From: Neodiprion pinetum
Lineage: Eukaryota > Arthropoda > Insecta > Hymenoptera > Diprionidae
Assembly (NCBI RefSeq): GCF_021155775.2
Contig: NC_060238.1
Coordinates: 23,032,470 to 23,096,469 of the forward strand
Direction: 5' to 3'
Length of the DNA: 64,000 bases
How positions within the stretch are numbered: position 1 is the stretch's first letter; every line of letters starts with the position of its first letter. A program made the position numbers and the translations under genes. The notes below the pieces were generated by a model. The model was not told the origin of the DNA. It made no database searches and was given only the letters and a program-made list of their open reading frames with translations. Of this stretch, positions 25,771 through 38,328 are shown piece after piece.

Positions 25771-28297
25771 TGTAAAATATGTGGCTGGAAGGGTTAACTT
25801 CATGTTGTTTTTTCACCTTGAAATTTGGTGCAAATTATATATTCTGCGAAATTTCACCTGCTATGGTAAAAAGTCTTTTTTGATTAATTGAAAATCTAAT
25901 TTTCATCCTGACCATACCAGTGCAATCAGATACAAAAGAATGGAAATGAATAATATCTTTCAGATCATAGTTTCGAGTACAGATTCTGTAATTCAGAGGC
26001 TTTCATTTGCAAACAAAGTACTGTCAGGAAACAGTTTGACACACTTTCCAGAAACGGCAAAAAAAAAAAAAAAATGCTTTTCTGTATACCGAAGACAGCG
26101 AGTACATGCCTTTTACTTTCAAACAGCAATACAATTAACGGCGGAAATAATGCAGCGAGTGTTCTTGATAATGAATATCGCGTGGAACCGTCCGTTGATA
26201 TTGAGAGAACACTGAACGAAGTGGGTTCAAGTGCAAATTGATAGGTGCGCAATAGATAAAGCGCAGCTGAGGCCGACCAGAGACGCGTCACGATCCAATT
26301 TTCCGTTAATATCAAGGTTAGTCACGTTTTTTATAGTAATAATAGCGTCGGCAGGAACCGCGGGTTTCATAAGTGTTTCATTAAGCGTTGCTTTTGTAAG
26401 GCGGAAAAGGTCGGCCGACGCTGTGTGTACGTCGTCCGTAAGGGTGAGGCTGATGAAAGAAGAAAGGCAAAGTGGCGTCAACACGCCTTGAGGTGCGAAA
26501 ATTCGTTCGTTTCAAGGTGAAAAATGCTAGCTTGAAGGGTGTCGCAGCGTGCGTGGATGACTTTTCTTCTCCGGGCGGCTTGAATGAGCCTTCGAAGCTT
26601 TTTAAAGTGGGTTAGTTCTGCGGTGACAGTGTCTGATAACCGGCGATACGTTAGGGCGGCTATTTACCCTCGGGCTTGAACGAGGAAGGGCGCAAGCTCT
26701 CGCCCCGGGAAAAGAGCTCGAGGTTAAGAGGGGCTCAGGGGCGAGATTAGTCCACGTTGACGGTGATAGCTTTCACCGGCTTCGGACCACGAATGGTGGG
26801 CGTCGCCCCTGATGCGACTATCGGCGACGCCAGAAGGTGATCTCCTCGAAATCGAATGGACACAATAGGCTTCCCCCTGGATGGATAATTTCAAACCTGA
26901 TTCGAAGAGCGATTTTTATAAGATCGATGGAGACGAACAGGAACCGTAAAGCTAGGGGGAAGAGAATTCGATTCGGATCGTATGTCTGGATCACAATTAT
27001 CATAACCCACTTCTTAAGGTCATGTAGTAGTCATACCCTTACCGACCGAGCAGACTCACCCTTTTTCTTTCTATACGACATGGCCGTATGAATGGAAAGG
27101 GTTCTTTCGACGGTGCATCTTTTTCTATAAAATTATTGTTGTTCCTAGTTTTCGTTTATCGTCCTCAATATTGCATGAAAACAGTTTAACGATGGCTCAT
27201 ATCACACCTCATTCTTTCCGGAATTGCGGAAAGTATCTCGATTATACACTTTTTGGCCCCCGAAATGCGGGAAATGTGGATATAGTAACATGCATCAAAA
27301 AACTAAATACGTTTTTGATGATTTTCGGGGTACGAGTAACTTTCTTGAAATCCGCTACGAAAGAGCGATGCACCGTAGAAATTTGTACCCCAAATTTTTT
27401 AATTGTACTAAAATTTACAAGAGAAACACAAAAAAAGTAATTTGAATTTAATAAATTGTGTACTAAATTTGTTGTATTTGTAAATTGAGTAAACAGTAAA
27501 TTTATGGTGAATTCAGTGTTCCATATCCGAATAAAACTTTTAATAAAGTGTAGGAAGTTCCGTACAGAAATTTTGAACAGTGTACGTCAATGAACCGGTT
27601 GTGCTGAAAAATGGACATACGCGCTGACCTATGTACTGCCCGTGAATTAATCACATATATAAAAAGTGTGGTTTCCGATGTTTCGACAAATAATTCATCC
27701 GTCAACCATGAATTCTTACAAACGGTTGAAATTCACAAGCGGTACTTGAAAAAAAAATCGATATCTGCATCCTGTAATGATCAATGTCTGCGACACGATG
27801 GTTTCCTTGAACATGCACTCATGCCTCACAAACTTTTGTAGTTTCGAAGTTATCTTGCTCCCCAAGAGGAGACTGAAGCGGTAAAGTTTTATGAACTCTG
27901 TAGGTACGGGTAGGCCTCTTCCCTTCGGTTCTCACCAAGATCGCATTTCTACTCACAAGTCGAGGCGTGTGTACACGTGTAAATACATACATAACCTATG
28001 TGCAATTTGTTCTAGTCGACAAAGCGTCGTGAGCTCCTTTACCCGGAACTCCTGAGCTTTCCGCAGTACCGGGACTGGCGGCATCGATCGGTCGGTCGGT
28101 GCGACCTCGCGACTGCATACAAGGTTCAAAAGAACGTTACAACCAAGGGATTAGTCAGGATCAGGGATAATCTCACGCCGTCAGACCTCACCGGGAGTTC
28201 AGCCGACACACGAGCAGTGGAAACGGGCTAGACACTGAATTAAACATCACAGTCTGGGCGGCAAAAAAGCTCAATCTAAAAGGTAATTGGACAAGAT

Positions 28298-28800
28298 CAT
28301 GACGACTCTACTCGGAGAGGAACCCATTCATTCGCTTCGTAATGGATCAGCGAACAACGTATCTACCGGACGAAACCTCATCAAGCCAACAGTGTCCCAA
28401 TCAAGTGGTAGCCATTCTTCCGAATTTGCTGGACACCGATCCACGACCGTCACTCCATCGGCTAAGTGCATCGCACCGCGTCTCGATTTCGCACTTGCAG
28501 ACTTTGCATTCTGTTGACTCGCGAGATTATAGAACACTTGGCCCAGTTTGAGAGCCGCTGAAGTGCGTTGCATAACCGCGTGGGAGGCTGCTTGGAATCT
28601 GTTAATGAGCTCATCCCCGCGCATCTCGCCATCCGGTTCTTACTCCACATCCTCGTTGCACCTCACCGCAGGTTACTGTGCCATCGAGCCGCGTGCCGCG
28701 ATCAGGTGCTCAACGGCGTTCGTCTTTAATGGAACGAAGGAGCTCCTTTCAAGGCTCCCAAAGGTCGAAACAGAGGCTTTTCCAGACTGGAGAGTTCTTT
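28298..28800 (-). pseudogene. Possible decayed coding sequence, unidentified
   Basis: One minus-strand frame reads about 160 residues with balanced, protein-like composition but contains two in-frame stops, at about 28639-28641 and 28678-28680. The uninterrupted part is 98 codons (28624 down to 28328), starting MRGDELINRFQAASHAV and including NLASQQNAKSASAKS and CPANSEEWLPLDWD. Upstream of the stops the same frame gives SFVPLKTNAVEHLIAARG. I do not recognise a family. The plus strand also has open frames here, so chance openness in moderately GC-rich DNA is a real alternative. No clear splice sites bracket the stops. Confidence 0.25.
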
Positions 28801-31800
28801 TGGTAACAGAACAGCCAGCTTTAACGGTAACGTTATATGAATTTTCTGCTCTTCCTCATTGTCTTCAAGGTATAAAACGGATTTTTTTTTACCAAATAGC
28901 AGGCTTACTTCTTCTTCCCCTCACGTCACACACCAGTCACAGGAAAGGTGGTAGGCGTGGGGTAAATTCGCGGATCAGTATAAAGTGGCTGGAGCGAAGG
29001 TTTGATTTAGTGGATGGAAGTGGAACGGGGAAATAGAATCTGAGTACGGGGAATTGTGGGCGTAGGCTGGAGTGTATCGACAGCTTAGAAGGAAAAGGAA
29101 CAAAGATCGAGGAACGAAGGGTGGTGGGTTACGTGGGCGCCAAGGCGAGGTGCGACAAGGTCGTTAGGGAGGGCAAAGGGAAAGAAACGATTTCGGGAAG
29201 ACCGCGAAGAGGCTGTTTCGGAGTTCGACGTTGACGGAGTGCGGTGGGCTTTTCAGCCGGCGATGCAGAGCTTCGTCTTCGTTCCTTGAACTTGGTGAAT
29301 GAAGAGAGGAGACCGGCTCCTGGGTGCAGAATAAATGAAACGGTAACAGCGATATGAGCCGGTAATAGGCGGCGTGATGAGGCCAGACAGAACCTGAATG
29401 CCGTGCCTTTTGGTTGACCTGCGAAACCGCGGTGGCGATGAAAATCGCGGTGATGGATGCCCCGCACCCAGGTTTTCATTCGTGCCAAGGGATGGTGACA
29501 CATCTTCGTCCTCCTGCCCGATGTCGACGTGCGCCTGTCTACCCACGGACTGATAACGCCGCCTGGTTATTGAAATCATCTCACTCTGGGCCCGGTCCTT
29601 TCCATCCTATTCTCCATCCTCCTCTTCTTCCTCTTCTTCTTCTTATTCCGTCTTCTTCACTTCGGAGCCAAGCTCCTTGCCGACTCCCGTGGGTGGTCCA
29701 AGTCCCGAGCCGGTGATGGATCACCCCCAGAAAGACGACCGACCTCTGGGTCACTACCAAGGGTTCCACAAAAGAAACCGATTTGCAACGAGACTCCTCG
29801 CGTTTGTAACGCCACCGTTAGCTGAGGCACTTGTCGGCTACCTTACGTACTTATATGGAACCGCGGGGTCGAAACCTCCGTGAATAATTGATTGACGGGT
29901 TCACCATTCGGGCGAAAAGTATTGCTACATAAAGCTCTTTATAACCATATCTCGAAATACTTCAGCCTCGGCAAATACAATCAGGTCACGATTTCACGTT
30001 TATCTTAACATATCTGATTGGATGTAACCAGGTGTAACTGGATCTGGCCGAGTTACGAGTTCAATCATGTCGGAATATACTTCATTAGATCAGATGCTGA
30101 CGAGTCTGTATTTCTACTAAGATTGTATAAGAACAGCGTGGTGTTGACTTATTTAGACTGTGATTTAGTGTCCATCTAACAGTGCTGACCAACTTTGGTC
30201 GAAGCCAACACTGGCACTTCTTCCAATGTATGACTAAAGTAACAAATCAGATTTAATACATCTCGCATGGATCAGCTCCGTTTTTTTTCCGACATTTTAT
30301 TCCGTTGCGTGGATTCACTGTCTGAAAACCACGTTTCAGGTTGATGCGGTTTGATTCTTATTGTTTCAAGAACCCCGAGGAAAAAGTCGGGTGGATTTAT
30401 ACTCGACACGGCTCAGGGGTTGAATAATTGACGCATAACACACCGCTAAAGTATTATAGGAGGACGGAATTTGCATAGGAGAAGGTATCTCAGTATCTTA
30501 GCGAGGACGGTGTAAGCTGGGTGTCAGAAAGGTGACGTACGCGTTTTAATTTTTCATCTTACAAACACCGTTGATTTACAGCTGAAAGGGACGAGGGGCG
30601 CAGCGGATCGGAGTGTAACAAAAAGTAAGTAGGGAGAGCGGGGAAGCGAACACTTTGCAAAAATTGGCTCATATTTTACTCGATGATTTAGACTGTGAAC
30701 GCCTGGTGAAAATCCCATAAAAATAAAATACGTATCAAGGAATCTCTTGGCTCGGCTGGTGAAATTCGCCTTGGATCAATTAGGCGATTACCCATAACCG
30801 TATATCACCTGCAGCTTCGGCGCAACGCCTTACCTCCACCTTCCGAAATTCTTTCGGGACCGCATCATACTCGCCAAATATTCTGCGTGAAATTATGGAT
30901 CGGTGAAATACTTGCATTACACCGTGTGACTCGCAAGCGCTCTAGAAAACAGAATTTCATTGATTTGCAAAGAAATTCCTTCAAGGTTATTTTGCGTTCG
31001 CTGATCTTCTTCAATTTTTGATCAAGATCACCTCCTTGGTCATGTCACCCACTGAAATACCGACCGATCAAACATCCGCGGTCGATAAAACAGTCATCGA
31101 TCCCAGCTGTTGATGTCTAATGTTCGGCAAGTACCATCAGTGATCAATCGTTCGTGTATCGTTAATAATTCCTATGAAAATCCCATCCAGCTTTCAAAAT
31201 ATGTTCTACCCTCTCTCTACAAGTGCAGAAAAGTTCCAGACGCTGCTTTCGTGATCCGATTTCACCCCCCAAATCTGTCACACAAATCAATTGATGTGTA
31301 TATATATATTCATTCCTCGTTCGGTTGATTCATACACTTTTAGTTCAAACTGCACACCGGCATTTCTGCTTTATTGACGTGAGTTCGGGGGCGTCACGCG
31401 CTGCTTGACTGCTTAGCTGGTACGTATATAACCTATACAACCTGGGAAAAGTATATAAATGAACCCAAGAACGACGTTGACGACACGAAGTCCTGAGGAA
31501 AAGGAGAGAGGAAAAAAATTTCCACGTCCTCACGTGACTTGAAACAAATCAGAGCGAACCCACTCGACTGGCACTGCAGTCACGACACCCATTAACGATT
31601 TACATGTCTCGATTTTCTTACATCTTCCTACTTTCTAGCTTAGTGTTCGTATAATGTACAAGGTATGGAAATACGTTACTATAAATTTTTAACCGATCGC
31701 GTTGCTTTTTCTTGCATGATATTCATTCACGCTGAATTCAAATCCCCTTGTCAAACTTCGAACCTTGAAAATAAATTAAACGAAATGCTTGATAAAAAAC

Positions 31801-33083
31801 GTATTTCTTTTTCTTCCGAACAGGCACCCGTATTAGCGATCAACCAAAATCTTCAAGACTTATTTGTCAAGGTAAAACACACAAAAACAAACTTTATAAC
31901 TAATTAATAAAGGTTTTGGCCATGATAGAATCAAAATTTATCCATCTCGACAGAGACTAAGAACAAAAAAAGAAAATTATTTCTTTGCTGACCTGTGTTA
32001 TAAAACTTTAATCAGACTTACTGTATGAATAGAATAGAAAGGGTAAATCTTTTGCCAATCATCGATTCTCGGCGGTAAAACTTGTTTCAGAGATTTCTTA
32101 CCCTCCGTATTACGAAACGGCAAGATACCCTCGGCTCTTCGTGTGGGTATACATTATGGGAGTGGACGATATCGGGAATGTTTCATACCGATGCACTGTA
32201 GGGATGAGAATCTCGGGAGCTGGACGTGGAATTCAAGAGGATAAGGCAATGGCGGGCGGTAAAAATAGAGAAAAATCTAGGAACGGCGGAGTCAGGGCGC
32301 AGCGTTACACAACCTGCAGAGATATTTCACTTATATATGAAGACAGCGCGGCGGCCGTTCCTTTCGTACATCGGTTTCCACATACGTCCAGAAACGGGAA
32401 GATACAACCAATATCAGAGCGGCGTTACGTGCAAAAGCTCAGCTTCAACTTTCCGCCTTCTCTTTTCACCGTTTTCCTTCTTATCCTGCAAAATCGTTGG
32501 CCCAAACATTCCCCTCTTTCAAATAATCTACACAATTACCGCGACACGTAGCTTCCGACGTAAATATTTCCGTTACTCGTTACAAATTTTTCGCCAAAGC
32601 TTAAACTCTGAAGTATTTTGACCCGACGGAATATCGACGGAAATGGACTGCGTGGGAATATTTTCTCGTATTCTATCCGGCTCTATGAGTTCAGATGCTC
32701 GATGAATCTCAAGCGGTGATATCGACTCACGTATAACAATGAAAATCTCAACTCAGTTATTCACTGAGCGTGCGTGTCTTGTGCTTTTCTCGATGCATTG
32801 AATATCGCGGCAGAGACGGTTCGGAGTTATTCCTTATATTGTGCAATCGGGCTTGCTTTAAATTCACATGCATTATACATGAGAATAGTTTTTAAGCATC
32901 CTCACTTTTACGCAGATTTGTTAATTGGATACTCTGTTTGTGAAAACAATTTTGGAATGTGGAAGTGGAGAAGAAACGCGGGAATTAAATCGATTTTGCC
33001 TTTTTACTGTTTTTCGATACACTAATACATGGCAAGTGATCAAACGAAATTCAAGGTGCACTTTAAGACTTGTCTAAAAATTG

Positions 33084-33388
33084 TGAGCTTTGTTTGAACC
33101 ACCTCGTAGGTATACCATTTTTGTAAATTGTTATTCGAAACACGAGAAAACATTTTTGTAGTCATGTTTGACAAATTCCTTGATTCCTTGAAAAAGCTCT
33201 GCAAAGTTGTGACAAGTCTTAAAATTTAGATGAAATCTGCACCCACAATACGATCAAAATTTCAACTCTCCAGTACTCGGAGTACTTCTGTGAATACCTA
33301 TATTTCAAAGGCACGGAAAATGTTTAATTCGTGTTTTCCGACAGATCACTCTGGCACAGAGGGTGCTGAAGAGTTCAAACAAAGCTCA
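33084..33388. repeat. 305-base segment bounded by a 16-base inverted repeat
   Basis: TGAGCTTTGTTTGAAC at 33084-33099 recurs as its exact reverse complement at 33373-33388. No further arm similarity is obvious and nothing is encoded between. It could be a small foldback element or chance. Confidence 0.4.
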
Positions 33389-36300
33389 GAGCGTAGCTGA
33401 AGACTCGACCTAGATTTTGAGCATTGTTGAAACTGTCCAACGTCATTCATTCCATTGTTAAACCCTGTAAATCACACTATAGCCATGAGTTTTTTGCGAT
33501 TTTAAGCTGGATTTATAACACAGAAAATGGAGATACTGTTTTAAAGTTGTTACAGTAGGTAAAAAAAAAATCAAACCGTTTAATATTAAATATTTACCCA
33601 GAACTTGCGAGTCCCTATTTCTATTTAACGAAGAAGAAGAGTGAGACAAAGAAAAAAAGACGACTTTCAACGAACTCGCGAACAAGAATCGATAGAACGA
33701 CTGAATAACGATTAGGTAATCGGTATCCTTTAGAGAAATCTGATCCCTTTCCATCGTTACAATGCTACTTCTTACAAGATTCTCGTTAATCTATCAACTG
33801 TCATCAGATATGAGGAAAACGTTAACCGGATTTGAATATTCCCCGAACGTCTCGGGGGTGGAAGGGGTGGCCTCTGAGCGTTTCACTGTCAGGACCGCCA
33901 AGCGGAGCGATGCAACTTGCCGAACGTGTTCGGAACTCGGTACTCATTTCCAGGAGTCTGCCAAGCAGACACTGGAGCACAAATATATGAGAAGAGAAGC
34001 CAGTATCTCGATGCCAGAATCTAACCGCGGCATGTAAATGTGTAAATAAAGTTCTAACGATGCGAGATAAAATCTGGTTAGCCGCCAGGTTTACGTCCTT
34101 TTGAACAAAGGCCAGAACAAAGCCAAAGAGTTAGCGTAATAAAGCAGTGAAATATCGTCAAAGCTGTCAAATCAGAGAATGGAAAAATCGTTCAGGGGTG
34201 TAAGAATCGGCGATACCTGTTCTCGGTGGTGAATATATTCGACAATTCCGGATCCACAGATCCATAGATCCGTCAGAAACGAGCGCGACTATCGCAGTGT
34301 GCAACCGTCTCGGAGATCCGCGGTATTTATTCACGGTTCGCATAAAAAAGATTCCGCAATCGCATTCAGCTGCCGATCCGATGCTCGGATATACCGTCTA
34401 TCCGCAGATGAGAAGATCTGTAGCAGATATTTTCTAAATTGGAACACACATACGATTGGCCAACTGTAACTGCAACTCTTCTCGGACTATAGACAACACG
34501 TTAAGCGTACATCTTTCGATAGACGGTGTGCGGCGTAGTAATTTTTCACCCACGATTCAAATCCGTTCGCGTTTCTCTGGGCTGATACTATACAATTCAT
34601 TTTACGCAAGCGGCGTTGGTGAAAAAGAATGGAATAAATTGTACACGGTGAGTTTCTCAGGGTTTTACGTACGCAAGGGTTTCTTTTCCTATCACAGTTC
34701 TGGTTTTTCTTAAAGCTCGTCTAAATAAAGATAAAAAAAAATTGCAAAACAATGAACCTGAGAAAGAAATTTTATCAAAATATCACCGTTCGGTATACCG
34801 GAAAATTATAATTTTTGGTCGAATAATCGGCGAGGTAAGGTGTAAAAATAATAAGACAGACGTTGAAAATCCCACGAAATACAATCGTTGATATCTCTTA
34901 CGCGCGATATTAATAATTCTCGTAAAGTTTCCTAAGCACGTGGATCGATTTCCGCGAAGGGTGTAGAAACGGGTCATAAAACGTGTCACTTATTGTTATA
35001 CTTTGGCGTGTGCACGAAGGGATGGACCGGGGTAGAATTTCGTTTCGGTTCGAGGCTTGACGTAAAAAACGGCACGCCGGTATTGTGTCATATCGTAAAA
35101 TATAGAGATAAGAGTTTCAGGTGTGTTACACGTATCGGGGATGAGGATAAAAGATGATGTGGTAGCGGAGCGAGCGTGTTACCCACATCCTTGGTACACC
35201 CACACCGCGCATGGATCACGGATACATACGTCGGTATTCCTTTACCTAACCGGAGTCGGCTCGCTCTTCAATCCTCGACTTTGCAGCCGTTTGCGCAAGG
35301 GGGAGAGGAGGAAAAAAAAATCTCCACGATGTTCCAACCGTAGCGTACATATCGCCTCGCGTTGCATCGTTCGCTTATATTCTAAGCTATATGCGGTTAA
35401 AAAAAAAAAAATATCGGAAACGATTTTCAAGAGAGAAGATGAGGGGGAAAGATTTGAACGTTGTAGAACGATTTGCTTACGAGTACGGATATGCGGTAAA
35501 CTTGTTCGTTTTTTTTTTTTTTTTGTATTTGTTTTTGCTGAAAATCGACACGTGATTCCGCAATCGGGATGTGAAATCATCGCGCGTAGTAAAATCTGCG
35601 AATGCTCGAGAGGATGACGAGAATAAATGCATACAGCGAAACCGAGTCACGGTGCTTATTATTTCGAATAATTTCATACCGCAGCCACAAGTATTTAGAT
35701 CATTTTGCGTGCATGTACTTACATTGTACGCGTGGTAGGTATATGATTGTTTTTCCTACCTGACAGCTTCCAGAAATAGTTATACCGAGCGGTTATTATA
35801 ATACTCGCAAATCGCGCGGGATCTCGACCTTGTAAAATAAGCTCGTAGATTGGATCCGAGTCGTGAGTCAATTTTCAGTTGATATTATAATGGAAACTCG
35901 AGTTTTTCCGATATTCTACCGTCGGCGAGTCGCTCGAGGAAACTTGTAGGAGCACAACAATGATCGTAATAATAAAATAAAAAAATAAACGCATTGACAA
36001 AAAGAAAGGAAAACTGAGACCAGACGGTGTTACAATTCCTTCAACTCGGCGGACGCAGGCGAACGCATAAGATTGTCTTCGCGATCCAATTTTCTCCGTG
36101 TCGCGCTGCAGCTGCTGAAGCTTCCGGGTTCACTTCCGGTGGATATGCTGCTGCAGCGCTGAGCCACGTACGAAATGAAGAAGAGGAGAAGGAGAGGGAA
36201 ACGCTTTCGCGTGTGATCGTGAAAATATAATAACTCATTCCGAGGCTGAAATTCGAAGTGAGAATTCCCCGTTTCTTAGTGCATAGCGCGCGCGTTGATG

Positions 36301-38163
36301 CGATACGTGCGAAATTCTCCTTTGCGAAATCGATTATCTAGACCAGGATGCGCCGGCTGGCGACAATGTGGAATGAGGCGTATTGTCGACTATATACCCA
36401 CACGTACGGTTGTGCGCATCCACATACGTGTGTGCGCGAGGAGCACGGAGACCGATGATACATACGTCCTAGTTGCGAAACTATTTGCAGTTCTATCTCA
36501 CTCTCTCTCTCTCTCGTTCTCTCTCTGCTGGCTGGTACTCATCCATATCTACCCACGTTGCACCAGTGCTAAACCTCGAGCTAATTATGTAAGTAAAATA
36601 CTCGCATTGTCATTCCGTACTACGATGTATTGAGCAAACAGAGATCGCTGTACGGTGCAAAGATCCGAAACGATCGCCTTGAAGTCGGGAAAAAATCGCC
36701 AAGCATATCTTGGAAGAAAATATCGAGGACTTCATTAGCCGGAGTGGAAGATCGGGGAATGGTAATAGACTAAAATCGGACTCAATCGTTCGATCGTTTA
36801 CATTTTTCTTTATAGCGTTCTTTTCAGCGTGGTTCTTGACAGTGATTGAGGAGCGATAATTTTACAGCAGCGACTTATCTTCGGTGAGATTTTTTCTTTT
36901 TTTTTGTTTTGTTTTATATCGTTCAATTCACCGGCTCTTTTCACTTCACTTGCAACACGAGCGAATTGAGTCATTAAGCGATGAGACGCACGGCTAACTA
37001 GACCACACGGAGTTGTAGAAGGCTCGAAACTGTAATATAAATCAAAGGCGGCCTCACAATATATCGTTACATAATTACAGCGCGGCAACTCGCTGCCACT
37101 TCAATCGAAGAATGCGCGATGTGCCGGTATACCTGGTCTTCTTCTCACAGACATGTGTTATGCATTCCGACTTTTATAACCCGGTCAATTCACTCTCCGA
37201 TGCGAAATTCTCGTCCTCTTAGTGACTTCCCGTATCTCTTTCGTCCTCTGCCTCAGGCTCCAACAGCTGCAACGCACTGGCGACTCATCAGATGCGACGA
37301 TTTATACGATCCTTAATACCCGTTAAAGGAACCCAATTTCTTCACATCGAAACCAATATTAGAAGAGAAATAACGAATCGGCTGTTATCATTGATGATCG
37401 CAAATCGAAAACTGGTTACTGTGAAGAAGAGATATCGAACTTGCGAGAATCCAGCGGTAATTGTCGAAGAAGAAGGTGGAGAACGATGTTGGGGAATTCA
37501 AAATGAAGAGGAAAGCTCAAGTGAGGAAATTTGACATATTCAAAGATAAAGAATTTCAGTACTTCTGCAGTCATTGATTTTTGAGCAGGAATTAGGAACG
37601 ATTTTTGACCAAATAACGCCGGGAAGTTTGCAAAAAAATTGTCATCCTCTTGGCGGTAGAAGACAAGAAGAATGCAAGAATTACCGAGACATCGTTTTAC
37701 TTTTGTTACTTCGTTAACAGCTGATAAGTGGTGCAGCCTACGATTACTTCCGTGCATTATCCAAGGCTCCTTAACCACAAAAGTTTCATAGCTTTTATTG
37801 ATTGAGAAATATCGAGTGGTTATGCCGAATTAGTTGGGTGCTGATGAGCATAATGGATACCATCGCGTACTGTTTGAGCCGATCATTGTGAGATAATGAC
37901 CGATTGCTCCACGTGGATGCAGAAATCGGATCTCGTAACGAGAGCGGTTGCAGGCTCAAGGAATAAGCGGAAAGATCCATGATCCGTAGGTGACGACGTT
38001 GTCTTCGATGTCTTTGAGCGGTTCTCTCTGCCCCCGCTTACCCACTCTGCACCACTACCGATGCAGAGAAGACACGGAGCGGTGCATCAACGCTGCAGTA
38101 AATCTTAGCCTCGTTGCACGAAATCCATGATCGAGAATCACGGATGAGCCGATGCTTAGGGGG

Positions 38164-38198
38164 TATATAAAGACGATCTGCTTCAAGGGTTTATCATT
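38164..38198 (+). promoter_or_regulatory. Core promoter of pro-resilin gene
   Basis: TATATAA lies at 38164-38170, followed about 28-30 bases later by a TCATT initiator-like site near 38194. Translation starts at 38329, leaving a 5' untranslated region of about 135 bases. Confidence 0.7.
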
Positions 38199-38328
38199 CG
38201 CTGAACACCACTCTGTGGTGCTGGCTCATCCTTGGAAAACAAGGTATCAGAGCCCCGACCATCGCGAAATCACATTGCGCTTCAACCGTTGGTGAAAATC
38301 TTTATCGCTCAACGCACGGATATTTGAG

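Larger units (their letters stand above)
12271..38163. other. 26-kb gene-poor interval inside the cuticle cluster
   Basis: No gene could be supported across this interval on either strand. The open frames are short, compositionally biased and without recognised domains. It contains the repeats listed separately at 12714, 15616, 18199, 21795, 22267, 23074, 25590 and 33084, plus homopolymer and dinucleotide tracts. Two parts are more GC-rich than the rest, at about 14850-15300 and 28000-29900. The latter includes a possible decayed minus-strand coding sequence. Confidence 0.5.

Noticed and set aside
28548..29503. 162-codon plus-strand and 124-codon minus-strand frames in the GC-rich island
   Set aside because: Overlapping frames on both strands with no family motifs; base composition explains the openness.
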